Shown one piece after another: positions 13,731 through 24,830 of a DNA stretch of 64,000 nucleotides. The DNA is from Pyrenula massariospora (lineage: Eukaryota > Ascomycota > Eurotiomycetes > Pyrenulales > Pyrenulaceae): positions 1,426,001-1,490,000 of the forward strand of contig JAGFMI010000004.1 in the NCBI GenBank assembly GCA_021030905.1, in the 5' to 3' direction. The position numbers and the translations under genes were made by a program. The notes under the pieces were generated by a model. It did not search any database and was not told where the DNA came from. It worked only from the letters and a program-made list of their open reading frames with translations. Position 1 is the first letter of the stretch. The number at the start of each line of letters is the position of its first letter.

Positions 13731-15477
13731 ATGATGAACCTCTACACCATGATTGCCGGTAAAGGTTTGTGTCCGACGAGTGTTTTGCACGTATTCAGAC
13801 TGACAGAATGTTAGGCACTGCAGAAAAGGCTTGCCTCCGGCGTGTTGAAAGAATTTCCAGGGAGACTGCCGCGGAAAATCGTGCCAGATATGGATTGCCA
13901 GCGGGCGATGAAGCTCTTCCGCCTGCGGAGAAATGTTAGTAAAACCTCGATCAAGCTCTATGTACGCACCGTACGCTAAACTACGCCTAGGTTCAAATGT
14001 CTCGATAACTATTGCTGACGAGGACGATGATCCCCTCGACCCTCAAGTCTTTCACTATTTCTCTGGAGCGCAGTGCGACGCGCCAACGCCGCTCCAACGC
14101 AAAGCGATCGAGAGGAAAGCACTTCCACAGAAGCGCTTGGCGATTCAGCGCGTACAGTCAGACTTGATGCCCGTGATCTCCGAAGCCGCAACTGAGACAG
14201 TGGTAAATACATTTACTTTCCAACCAGATCCGACCTGCGCCGACGTACCAGACGACATGCTACAGCGTACCCGAAGTGCCTCGGCTGTTTTGGACCATCA
14301 AGAAGATGCTTGCGACATGGAAGTGGCATATACGGGGTTCGGCTATTACCGACGCCCCACGAATGCTAGTCAAGAGTGGATTGAGAAGACGATGCGGCCG
14401 AGAGTCGAAGCGTTAGGTTCCTTGGTCGCGCAGAGATGGGGAGTATTCGAGATGGCAGGCATCAAACCCATCACATCCGACCGTTTACGCACAGAGAGCT
14501 TCAACAGTTGTTCCTCACAAGGATCTTCGTCGAGTCATTACAGTGAAGTTAGTGATGAGCAGGGCAGGATCACAAAAGTATATAAGGGATTCGGCGCCTC
14601 GGCTGAGACTACGAGCGTAGTTGATATCCGAAACAATTCTGCTCCTTCAAGCTCGAACGAGCTTTACTCGCGACAGGCTGTACAGATGAAAGCAAGGAGG
14701 TCATTTCTGACACACCCAGAGATATTTGGCGACACTAAGGAAGGCGGGGTTTGCGATCAGCGACCGATGCCACCTGCGCGCAATAAGTCCTCTGTGGCCT
14801 TGGAGATGGGCTCTCCTGGTAAACGAGATACGGCAATAGCGTCAGACGATGATCAAGCATGGGAAGAAGAAGAAGAAGAAGAAGAGGAAGAGACACCTGA
14901 GATCGGAAGAAAATCATTGCCTCGACAGCGCCGCTCGCAAGTAAGCAAAAATAATGTATGCGCAACCCTCGAGAGCGGTGCTCTGAAAATTGAAACTAAA
15001 CCCGTTCCGTCCAAACCCAAGAATGTTGTCACCGACAAAGGAAACGAACAGAAAACTGCAACTTCGGAGCGGTCGAAGGGGGCGATGGGGCGACCCCAAG
15101 GATCCAAGATCCAACGAGTCATGTCAAAACGTATCAACTCTGGTGAGAAGGCGCCAAAAGTGAAAGTGCAGCCCCGGCAGCCTACGAATTTCAGCGCCGT
15201 TGCCCCGACAGTGCAGGACCATGTTCCAGACCTCAAAGAGCTTGACACCTCGGCCAAGTCAGAGGCAGAGCGCAAGAGGGAACATGTCCTTGCTGACCTC
15301 AAAGCTGACGAATCCATTGGCTCGGCGTCTACCGCCCGAACTTCGGTTGGGATACCCGGCTCTCTGGTCGTGGGTCGTCGCAAGCGATCACGAACTGCTT
15401 TTCGAACTTCTTGCGTGGGACTTCCGAGCGCGACTAATGCAATTCAAAAAGGACAGCCTAGATCAGCATGCCCGTAA
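13731..15477 (+). CDS. Hypothetical disordered protein, acidic/basic
   Basis: I do not recognise this protein. Three exons splice cleanly: 13731-13764, 13815-13934 and 13991-15477, reading MMNLYTMIAGK, then a charged segment with RRVERISRETAAENRARYG, then SNVSITIADEDDDPLDP. The rest is mostly Ser/Lys/Glu-rich and predicted disordered, with two short related motifs (AYTGFGYYRRP and VYKGFGASA), a run of about ten Glu codons (14863-14892, a GAA microsatellite) and a basic tail. The stop used here is formed inside a gtaagt sequence at 15475, so the last exon may be spliced further. From about 15330 an overlapping frame encodes a more ordered-looking segment (WVVASDHELLFELLAWDFRA), so the 3' end may be in another frame. 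Confidence 0.6.
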
Positions 15478-16524
15478 GTATCAAAGTAGAACCGGAGAAA
15501 GGGGGAGGGGACCGAGGGACGAGGGACAGAGTTCTCAACAAAAGACGGCTTTCGGGACTCCTCATAGATTTCCTAGTGGCGCCATTTTCGGCCTTGTATC
15601 TACAGCCACGGGTTGCGGGTCGTTCGCTGAAGCATTCGCGGAGCAGGTGCGGAGGTCGTACCAACGATGATAGATGCGTTTGAATATGTCTCCTTTGGTT
15701 AGATGCAACGGCTGTACACGTCGTCGACGGTATGTAAGGCAGGCCTGCCGGGAAAATCTCGGTGGTACATGCTTAGCTACCATGGTCTGAGATGATTCCG
15801 TCAATGTGCAAGATGCATTGCAGCTCCTTTCTGCACGCGCACGTTTTCACCGAGGGCCAAATGACGCGGGTGGTGGGATGGCGCTTGGCCTTTTTCGTTG
15901 CACAATCGCGCTGCGGCTCCTATTCACCTTCAATTGTCTTTAATCAACGACAATAACATCTGCTTTTTCCGCTTCCTCGTCACAATAGTATCAGAATCAG
16001 CCGCTCTCGCGACAATGTAAACCCTGCTCCATTGCTTAGGGGCCCAAATATTATTGTCCGATCCTTTGCGATTGGTCTCGTCTCCATTTGTACCCCCTTC
16101 GCGCGCGCTTTCCACGGCCACCCTTGCTGCTCATGCACGCTATTCCTCACCAGCCTGCCAGCCTCCCTGCTCGATGATCATATCGCAACACTGTCCTCGT
16201 AGAATCTCATCGGCCGATTGTTCTCCTTGTGTTTGTTTGTGAGAGCTTAAAAAGCCACTTCAGATCCAGCCGCACGAGGCTTCGACCCTACATCGGCATT
16301 TGCAAGCCACCAAATGCACATCTTGCTCCTTCCTTGTAATCAAAATTTGTTTAGCCTTGTCGGAGGAATCATTCTCAGCTTTATCACTGCAGTCCGCACT
16401 TGACCCAGCCCAAGAGCTAAGGAAAGCATATATCTCCATCTACCTCCAGTTGTGTTACTTTTCACTCCTGCTCCTGCTTAAATTTCAAACTTCCTTATTT
16501 CAACACCGCCTCGCTTTCTCCTCA
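15478..16524. other. Intergenic region with long probable 5' leader
   Basis: About 1 kb with no supported gene. The part from about 16060 to 16524 is C/T-rich with several short open frames and sits directly in front of the next gene, as expected for a fungal promoter and long 5' UTR. An in-frame extension of the next gene up to 16300 exists but looks non-coding. Confidence 0.5.
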
Positions 16525-17210
16525 ATGCTGCCGCCACACGACTCCTTAAGTCATCAGCAACTCAAGCTCGCAGAGGCGGTATCCATCGCAGAGGCGGTAT
16601 CCAACGTCCAGGCAGTCCAGGCTCCGCCTCCTGCCTACTCACCAAGGACAGAGCGCAATCCTGTCAACGGAGAGCCGGTTTATCAGTACTCTTCGGAGGA
16701 CGAGAGCTACGAGGACTATGACGAGCCTCCATTACCACCCATAATTATCTCAGTTGATGCTTCTATCAGGATCGAAGGCTCTGAAAACCAGCTCAATTTG
16801 CCTTCCTCTATCAATGCACCTATGCTGCCATCAAGCGACCCAGCGGTGATAGGGCAAGCAAACCGAACGAGAGCCGAGATCCACGCGGCAATTATCAAGG
16901 CCTTAATCGCAGAAGCAATTTCTGAAACCCAGAATGGCCAACGATGTCCGCCGATCAAGTTGCAGCTGCAATCTGGCGTCCACATCAAGGGTGTCAAAAA
17001 TGTGGTCTGTCCTGGCATTTTCAGGACGGGGAAAAAGGCTGTACTAAATGGGCCTAACGGTAGTAAGGTTATCGTCCTCCCGAGAGAAGAAAGTCGAAAA
17101 CGACGGGCACAGTCGGTGAGTTTTGCTGGATACCTTCTGACCATCTTGCCATTGACCACTCTGAGCAGGAGCCGCGCCAATGCCCCAGTGCGAAACGGGC
17201 CCAAATTTGA
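16525..17210 (+). CDS. Hypothetical fungal protein with PPxY motif
   Basis: Function not recognised. The model is join(16525-17115, 17169-17210), 210 aa. The start MLPPHDSLSHQQ was chosen because upstream in-frame sequence reads like leader. Order: an Ala/Val-rich segment with an 18-base tandem duplication (AEAVS repeated), APPPAYSP which fits a PPxY WW-domain ligand, an acidic Tyr-rich stretch (YQYSSEDESYEDYDEPPLPP), then a region with IIISVDASIRIEGSENQL and a helical/beta C-terminal half with basic RKRRAQS at the end. The second exon adds only 13 residues. The pattern of a PPAYSP motif before a small hydrophobic beta segment is shared with other uncharacterised ascomycete proteins, from memory and not checked. 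Confidence 0.65.
16568..16603 (+). repeat. 18-bp direct tandem duplication inside a coding region
   Basis: The unit tcgcagaggcggtatcca occurs twice back to back. It keeps the reading frame and duplicates six residues (Ile/Leu-Ala-Glu-Ala-Val-Ser context) in the hypothetical PPxY protein. Confidence 0.85.
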
Positions 17211-18942
17211 TCTGATGGCAGACAGCCCACGTGCATTGATGGGTCTTTCGGGAGAAGCTGCATGATATGCGGACTGTTCGTGTTGCGATAAGTGACGATA
17301 AAAAATTGATTTGGCGGAGGACAAAAATTCTGATATAACTTACCTTTTAGCAATCTTACAATTGCCTCGCAAATAGCCAGGGAGCTGCTAAACCAATACC
17401 GTCTTTTCTTCAACTCAGCACTGGTATGGTGGAACAACACGGGATCTAGGATGACCCGTTTGATCCCTTATTTCGATATTGATATCGACGTACCAACGTG
17501 TCTCCTCTTTACTCGTAGAACACTTTGTCCTCACAGAGACGAGCTGTGATCATGTTCCTTCCTACACCATGCGTACACACATGCCAAGATTGTAAGAAGT
17601 GATCCTTTTTGTCCACATTGTCAAAATCTATCGACACTATTCAGTCTCAGTATATACCAAGCGGGCGGCGTCGGCATCAATAACCAGATGTACAATATTT
17701 TCTGATATATTTTCTTAATATCTAACAGCAGGCTCTTCAAACTCCTGGCTACGCTTACTTGTGTTTCTGAAACAAAGTGACGCGAACTTCGATCTTAGCC
17801 CTTTGCTAGTTTCACTTCGCTTTTGGGATGCTTCTCGCTCCTCTTTCGCTTGACACCATATAAGTCTCCAAGCGTCGGGATGAGACCGGCGCTCAATCCG
17901 AATTAGAATAGGGTTTGACCATTCGGAAGTATACAGCAAACCTTGTCCTTGCACCCGAAACTAACCTTGCTCCTACCCGGATATGATCTGCATACGTCGA
18001 AGCCTGGTAGAGTACGCTGGTATCCGCCGGGGAAGCAGGCAGACTTCTACCCCCGCGTGCATCGTCACCTTAATAGAGCAGGGATTGAGTTGGCAAGTAG
18101 GCCGATTCAGAATGGCTAGCATTGGAGGATAGCAATCAATGCGTTTGAGAGCTTTGCGCTGGCAGGTTTCTGGTAGAGTACGGTTGACTCAGGACATTTG
18201 ATCGGTGATCTGTGCTACGCAGGATATCCATCTCTGGGAGATAGCTTGATGGTGTTGACGCTCAATCGACGACGCTCAATCGACGACACCAGTTCCCTGG
18301 ATGTTGGCCCTGATGTGAGCTCCTCAAGACATTCTCGGGATAGGCCCACCGGTGCTGCAGAGGCTCCTAGAAGTATGGAGCGCGTCTAAACGAGTGACCC
18401 TCTATCAGTATTCCTGCACCGATGTCTGTTCTGCACCTGCCCATTTCATTTCACTCTCATCTAACAATGCCTGTAGTGTCGACACTCGACATGTAGCCCA
18501 GCCAAGTCTCTTTTTGTGTTGGAGGTCCTGGATAGAGACCCTGCAGGAATTGGCAGGCCGGAACCGTTTCCCTCCCATGGACGATGGAGTATCTTCGGTA
18601 AATTATCAGCCTTGTTGCGTGGAATCATGGGATCGTGCGTGTCTGATGGACGACTGAAAGCGCGATGGGGGCCAGCTCCAAGAGGGCGGGAGCGCGGGAG
18701 GCGGGCCATCCTTTCTTGGCAAGACGCTCGTTTAGCTTCTCGACCATGTTTGCTCGTTACCCGCTCCACAGCAGCACCGTGCCCATACCTTTCCCCCTTC
18801 CTCATGCTATTCTTGACCAAAGCCATAGCCATTGTTTTCATCAACGACACGTTCACTCAAAATCACCGCTGCTTTTGACTGCCTGGTTGTGCGGAAATGA
18901 TTCGCCTCCCATGACCGTTTTCCTTCAGTAACGCACGTCACA
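17211..18942. other. Gene-poor region, about 1.7 kb
   Basis: No supported gene; frames at 17715-17954 (-) and 18461-18878 (both strands) look like chance. The right end must contain the promoter and the missing first exon of WHI2. A 14-bp tandem duplication lies at 18257-18284. Confidence 0.5.
18257..18284. repeat. 14-bp tandem duplication
   Basis: gacgctcaatcgac is present twice with no spacer, followed by a third partial gac. It is intergenic with no associated feature. Confidence 0.8.
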
Positions 18943-20565
18943 TTGTCGCGACCACAGGATCCCCCCACAGGCTTGCCCACCACGGCGTTGCCAACGAACC
19001 AATACTCCGACCCTCCCACTGAGGACCAGACCTATACAGATCCTCCACCTCTCTCCGAGGCTTCATCCTCCGCCCCGGACTCTCCGCGCCCGCCTCCTTT
19101 CTCCTCTCTTTACTTTCCCCCAGAAAGTGAGCTCGATCGCCTGAAGGCCACCGTCACAGAAGCCCCTTCTGTTCCTACAACTGTTACAGCACCAGCGCCT
19201 TCTTTTGAAGAGACATTCGAAGAAGACCGAGCCGAGAGAGCTGCCGCCGAAACAAAAGCCGCGCTCCCCCAGGACACTAAGGGCGAGTCATCTGGAAAGG
19301 GTGTTGACGACGGGGAGCCTCCTCCTCCATATACCGAAGGGTCGAGTCCGCTTGAGTCGTTCACCTACGTGATGGCTGCCGCGGGAGGTGCAGCCAGCAT
19401 TATCACGCAGGTGCAACAAACGGGAGGGCCTCCAATCAACACACTAGGAGGTACGAGCATTGCATTGATTCGATTGCTGATGATATATTTATGTGGCTGA
19501 CACATTATAGCCGGAGAAATCGGGGCTGACGAGCACATTACTCTTGATCTAAGGTAGTTATGCCATTGCTAGCTTCATCATGGAGGCTAATGAGACAAGG
19601 GGAACACGTTTTACTCTCTCAAGAGACGAGTTGCTCACCTTACCCGAATTTGTACTTCTCTCCCTCTTCCCCAATGGCCTTCTACCAGATGGTCACATGA
19701 ATCCTTTGCACGATGGAGACGTGTATCCAGTCGACGTAGGTTTTTCTTCTACCAATGCCACCTTGTTCTTGGCCACCCGCCTGTATATCTCGGAGATTTA
19801 ACATGTGTTCCGCAGTATGACCCAGCTTCCCTTCAATATATGTTAGACTTTTTCAGAACTGTGGCACAATCGATACCGTCCGCAAGTCCTTCACCAACAA
19901 CATCTCCAGATCCCGATACAATCCCTATCGAGCCAATGCAGGGATCGGCACGAGACATGCTTCAAGACAGGGCAGGCATCATCGTGCTAAGGGAAGATCT
20001 AGATTTTTATGTCATTCCCCCAAAGCAGGAGATCGAGCAACCGGAGATGATCGAAGTCAAGAGGGCGGCTTCCAAGTCGTTGCTGAAACAGAATGGCATT
20101 TTCTCTGGTCTTAGGAGGAGCGAAGAGGCTGGCACTACTGAACAGCATCTTATAGAGATGTTGACTGCTGGGTAAGAAGACCCTTCTTCTGGCAACAGAC
20201 CTTCTTACGACCATATAGTGGCTTTGATCATGACGACAAATGGGGTCACCGAGCCGGTGAACCCAATAAAGCTGTGGTTTGTAGCCTAGCTCTTGCACGT
20301 CTTCGCACAGATATCAAAGGCGACGCGATTAACAACAACGCTGTTGGAATGGCGCAAAAGCTTTTGCTTTTCTGGAGGAAACCAGCACGAAGATGTTGGT
20401 GGGAAGGCGTGGAGCTGAACGATGTGGAAGGCGTGGAAGGGCCGCTGAAGGTCTGGATCCGAAGGGTCTGGACATTGGAAATGGTATGTACATTTGCCTT
20501 TTCTGAATGTAGATCCAATCAGCTAACTGTGACACCTTTTTCAGAGCGTCATCGGGCTTCGCTAA
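18943..20565 (+). CDS. WHI2: WHI2-type BTB/POZ stress regulator (start exon unresolved)
   Basis: WHI2 proteins act with PSR-type phosphatases in general stress response and nutrient (TORC1/Ras) signalling. Exons: up to 19450, 19511-19553, 19600-19735, 19816-20171, 20219-20483 and 20545-20565. Splicing gives ITLDLRGTRFTLSRDELLTLPEF, VLLSLFPNGLLPDG and VYPVDYDPASLQYMLDFF, the KCTD-like BTB domain, after a Pro/Ser-rich disordered N-terminus. A second conserved domain follows (FYVIPPKQE; DDKWGHRAGEPNKAVVCSLAL), and the protein ends WTLEMSVIGLR, the family C-terminus. The open frame has no ATG before the BTB domain, and an acceptor (cacag) sits at 18957, so a short 5' exon must carry the start; I could not identify it. 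Confidence 0.9.
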
Positions 20566-21182
20566 ATGGGCTGGGCTTCACTAGAGGACATTGGACCGTA
20601 AGAAAGATAATAAATGCATGAACGACTTCATTGAAAATTATTTGATGAGTTTGCATGGCGATAGGATTTTACTTTCTTCGAACTATTTAACTACATAGCA
20701 GCCCGTGTCCTGCTTTAGACCATATCTTTTGCAGCGACAGAAGGATATCATTATCTAGCAGATTGACTTGGAAGTCGCGAGACCAAACTTATCTGTTTCG
20801 AATACTTCTTGGAGTAGGAGAGGATTGTTTCCTCGCACACACTTGCAACAGGATTGCAGTATGCCTCTTGAGAAGACAAGGTTGTTATTTCCTCTCTATT
20901 TATTATTAGGAGATAATCCCATTGTAGCGTACCCTTCAAGCGCGCAGAGCTAATTTTCACCCTTCCCAAAACGCGGTGAGGATAATAGGGGCCGGGCTGT
21001 GAGTCCCGTGGAGATAAGATAAGATCTGCCGCTTTGCCTGGGGCAGCTCCCAAAAAAGCCACGAGTCGAGATCTGGCCGCAACAATCAGAACGCCTTGCG
21101 CACCAGTCATACATGATGAGGTTGGCCTCTTAAGTCCCTTCTGCACGTCTGACACGTCATTCAGGAGTTGCCGTCTGCCACA
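20566..21182. other. Intergenic region upstream of SEC13
   Basis: About 620 bases holding the 3' flank of WHI2 and the SEC13 promoter. No gene or clear element is supported. Confidence 0.5.
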
Positions 21183-22379
21183 ATGGTATCCTCACTTCCT
21201 TACCATTTGGATAGGCTGTCGGGGCTAATGACTTCAACCAGGCGCAAGTAATTTCGAATTCCGGTCACGATGACATGATTGTAGGTCCGATCGTTATAAT
21301 TGAGCTGTAATTGGACCCCAAAACCCACTGACAAAGGTATTGTTGTAGCATGATGCGGTCCTTGACTATTATGGTCGGCGGCTCGCGACGTGTTCGTCTG
21401 ACAAGACAATCAAAATATTTGAGATAGATGGGGAGAATCACAGATTAGTGGAGACACTGAAAGGGTAAGAATTGTTCTGTTACTCCATCCGGCACCAGGC
21501 CGTGCTCTGTGTCTCTGCGTCTTCCTCAAGACTAATTCGAAATTTCATCTAGACACGAAGGGGCCGTCTGGTGCGTCTCCTGGGTATGCTCCTCTACCTT
21601 TTTCCGTCTCCATCTTAAGGGTCTTGGCTAACCCATCTTTCTAGGCCCATCCTAAGTTCGGAACAATCCTTGCCTCCTCTTCCTACGACTCTCGTGTCCA
21701 CATCTACCGTGAAACCCCATCTCAGTCACCCTCGCACCCTGCAACATGGACCTTAGTCTTCACCCACGCCGTTCATACCGCCTCCGTCAACATGGTTTCT
21801 TGGTCGCCGCCTGAATCAGGCTGTCTCTTGGCGTGCGCAAGTTCTGACGGCCAGATCTCTGTGCTCGAGTTCCGAGATAACGAATGGTTGAGCTGTGTAA
21901 TCAAGGGGCATGGATTGGGAGTCAACGCGGTGAGCTGGGCGCCTGCGAGCGCGCCGGGAGCCTTGGGAAAGAGAGATCCCGGCGCTACTGGGTTGCGAAG
22001 ATTTGTGACGGGCGGAAGTGATAATCAGGTCAAGATCTGGGAGTATGATCCCCAGGGACAGACCTACATTCCTCTTGCGACGTTGCCGTCCGGCCACTCG
22101 GATTGGGTGCGTGATGTCGCGTGGTCTCCAAGCCTACTGGGAAAGACGTATATCGCAAGCGCGAGTCAGGATAAGACGGTGCGGATATGGACGTCTGCGG
22201 ATCCGAGTGGGAGAGAGTGGGAGTTGAGGAAGGTGTTGAATTTTGAGAGCGTGACTTGGAGAGTGAGTTGGAGTGGGAGTGGAAATGTGCTTGCGGTATC
22301 TGGCGGAGACAATCGGGTAGGGCTGTGGAAGGAGAATCTGAGAGGGGAGTGGGAATGTGTGAGGGAGATTACAGAGTGA
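21183..22379 (+). CDS. SEC13: SEC13, WD40 protein of COPII coat and nuclear pore
   Basis: SEC13 pairs with SEC31 in the outer COPII coat, with NUP145C/NUP84 in the pore scaffold, and sits in the SEA complex. The model is join(21183-21185, 21242-21280, 21349-21464, 21553-21583, 21645-22379), 307 aa, normal length. The first exon is just the ATG. It is followed by [48 protein letters not shown] and [15 protein letters not shown], which match the first two WD repeats exactly. Further repeats show [57 protein letters not shown] and [19 protein letters not shown]. All phases agree. There are no unusual substitutions. Confidence 0.97.
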
Positions 22380-23375
22380 AGCAGCAAGGAGAGCGCGAGA
22401 GAAGATTGGCGGAGATGTCCATTGCCAGAAAAGTCAATGATGGCACTTTCATATGGAGGAAAAGACAACATCGCAGTCCCGACCATGTGACTTCGAAGGT
22501 CTGAATTAAGACCTAAAAGCTTAAGGCCAACTAAAGAGGTTTATCGTAATATTAGAAAACGCCATCAAACGTCTAAAAGCATATCTTTTCCGTAGACAGC
22601 TCCCTCTCACGAGAGCAGCTTTCAATCATCCAGCAGACCTTTCTTGTTCTTATCTGCCAACATATAAAGCGTAAGAACCAATATGCCGTACTATTAGGAA
22701 GATGCGAAGCTTCCAACGTCCCAGCTCTCTAGCATGGTTCCCCAATAGGATTCCGCAAATGAAAAGAGAAAGTCGAAAAGGTAACCTGTCCACATCTAAA
22801 GGGAGGACAAATATCTTCGTCCAGTCCAGACCGCCTCTCCTGGACTATATCTCGGACTACGTCACAATGGCTCTTGTACTGGTTCCCACAAAGAACCTGA
22901 CAAGCTGTTCGTTCAAAGCTCAAAACAAGCTATACAATAACGTCAAACGTAGAAACCCACCGATCCCGAATGGCAGGAAAGTTGAAATAAGTAGCGACAA
23001 ATGAGCAGGAGAGCTAATGTTACACTAGCAGAGCATGAGGTGGCGGGGAGAAAAGATCAGCGGATTGAGGGGTTTGGTAGAATGGAGATAAGGCAGAATA
23101 GGAAACTTGGGAAGAAAGCTTCGTAGAAGGCATGCGGGGCTGTCCATTTTGATCAAATTGCTCACGTTGCTGAACGGCATGTATCTGAACGGCGTGGCTG
23201 TTGAGAAAACAATGGGTTCCAATTATTCTCGTAAAGAGCAGTAATATAGCCCTTCCCTGAAGTTCTCAATGCGGTAAATGCCAATTCATATAAGCCATGT
23301 CATTTTCGTCGTGTTAACCTTCTCTTGTTATTCCCAAAAACTTTCAAAGGCGCCCACCAACGCCGTAGATTTGGG
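22380..23375. other. Intergenic region, about 1 kb
   Basis: This lies between the convergent SEC13 (+) and DUF202 (-) genes. Short frames at 22702-23004 and 23025-23222 have no recognisable content. It may hold only 3' UTRs and spacer. Confidence 0.5.
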
Positions 23376-24371
23376 CTATCTCTTCTCAAAGCTTGTCGGC
23401 GCCACCGCCAGCACAACCGCCAAACTGCTCACAATCAAACCCCCGGCCACTATCCCCACGAGGGCAATACTGCCCCGACTCGCTGGGAACTGGCCCCTTA
23501 TGATCCAGTGTTGCGATTCAAAGTATCGATGAAACCCAACCAAGAGCACCAATACTGAGATTCCAAGAAACGTCGCCCCTAGAGGTTTCCCTACGTGCCG
23601 CATACGGGCAGCAGCGGCGTCATTGAAGTCTAACGCATGGATGGATGAAGCTGGTGAAGGGTACAACTGGTCTAGCAGAGTTTGATCAAAGCCAGGGGTA
23701 AGGAGCGGAGAATAGGGGATAGTGGGTGTAGATGTAGAGGCAGAGCGGTTAGCAATAGTGGTGTTGAGGCGGAAAAGTTGGGTTATCGCGATACCGATGC
23801 TAGCAAAGGCGAGGGAGGTACGGAGCCAGGCGAGAAAAGTGCGTTCGAGAGCAAGGTGGTCTCGCGCAACGCTGCCCTTGTTCTCGAGCTCGATACTGCC
23901 GTACTTGCTAGCTAGACGCTTGTACCAGGGCGTCGTTTCTGACGGGTCGGTTTCGTGGGGTGGTAGTTGGGAGGCGCGGGAGCGACGTTTTATAGGGGAA
24001 GGAGGGTTTGGAATGGTGGTTGAGAGGGAGGAAAGGTGGTCCTCTGGTGGAGAGGATGTGCTGAAGGGGCCGTCGTGGGGTGGTTGACCTTCAGCTTGGA
24101 GCGTTTGGTAGTCAGGGGTTGAGGAAGTTTTCTGAATTGGGGTTTCTTCGTTGACCGTGTCATGGGAAGGCTGCTGTCGCAAGCTGCTTTCTGAGGTCAT
24201 CTTGCCGCGGGTTCTGCTCAGAGACGACCTTGAGTCAGTGTTGGAGGAAAATTGGACGCTTCGCTTGCGTTCCGGTCCATCTCCTTGTTTTGCTGGAAGT
24301 GCTCTTGTGGGTGAGATACTAGGGCTCGGAGAAGCTCCATCCCTGTTATTCGTGCCCATGCTCACTCTCAT
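23376..24371 (-). CDS. DUF202 (YidH-like) membrane protein
   Basis: Uncharacterised membrane protein, intronless, 331 aa. The first about 150 residues are Ser/Pro-rich and disordered. The DUF202 signature follows: ENKGSVARDHLALERTFLAWLRTSLAFASIGIA, where the ALERTFLAWLRT segment is diagnostic and forms the first membrane helix. Two more helices are near residues 270-290 (GATFLGISVLVLLVGFHRYF) and 300-325 (ALVGIVAGGLIVSSLAVVLAV). DUF202 domains also form the membrane part of VTC complex proteins, but this gene has no SPX or VTC domain. The function of stand-alone fungal members is not known. An alternative start MGTNN lies 12 bases downstream. It is divergent from the PTPA gene. Confidence 0.88.
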   Translation of the reverse strand: MRVSMGTNNRDGASPSPSISPTRALPAKQGDGPERKRSVQFSSNTDSRSSLSRTRGKMTSESSLRQQPSHDTVNEETPIQKTSSTPDYQTLQAEGQPPHDGPFSTSSPPEDHLSSLSTTIPNPPSPIKRRSRASQLPPHETDPSETTPWYKRLASKYGSIELENKGSVARDHLALERTFLAWLRTSLAFASIGIAITQLFRLNTTIANRSASTSTPTIPYSPLLTPGFDQTLLDQLYPSPASSIHALDFNDAAAARMRHVGKPLGATFLGISVLVLLVGFHRYFESQHWIIRGQFPASRGSIALVGIVAGGLIVSSLAVVLAVAPTSFEKR

Positions 24372-24830
24372 GCCAATGAGACCGAGTTGTGTCGCGGGGG
24401 ATGGAGGTGCAGAAGTGTGGCACCCCGAGAGAGCTGGAGGGGCAGGCTCTCCGCCTCTTGGGAGCGACGCAAAGTTCCAGGGAGGAGTAAAGTGCAGCTG
24501 CAGACTATTTCTTCGGGATCATCTCCGCAGGGTACGGTGGCTGGCAGCTCCTGGGCCGGAACCTTTTGATTCTCCTGCAGCGCTCTGATAAATGGCACCT
24601 GAAAGCAACAAACCGGCCATGCTTCGTCGCCGTCGTGAGCCTTGATATGTACATGAGAGCTGCGATGGCGTGATTCCAGACCTTCCCCAGATCTCGGGTG
24701 ATTCCCCCACTAAAGAGGCGGATCTGACTTCGACCGCGACGATGATTGGGTGAAACGACTTTGCAAAGCACGTCCGACTAGGAAGGTTCTTTTTCTCTTT
24801 TCGTAGCTGGATCATCTTTTGGATACTAAA
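24372..24830. promoter_or_regulatory. Divergent promoter region, DUF202 / PTPA
   Basis: About 460 bases between two divergently transcribed genes, so it must contain both promoters. A pyrimidine-rich stretch (ttctttttctcttttcg) lies just upstream of the PTPA start, as is common in fungal promoters. No specific factor site is claimed. Confidence 0.5.
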
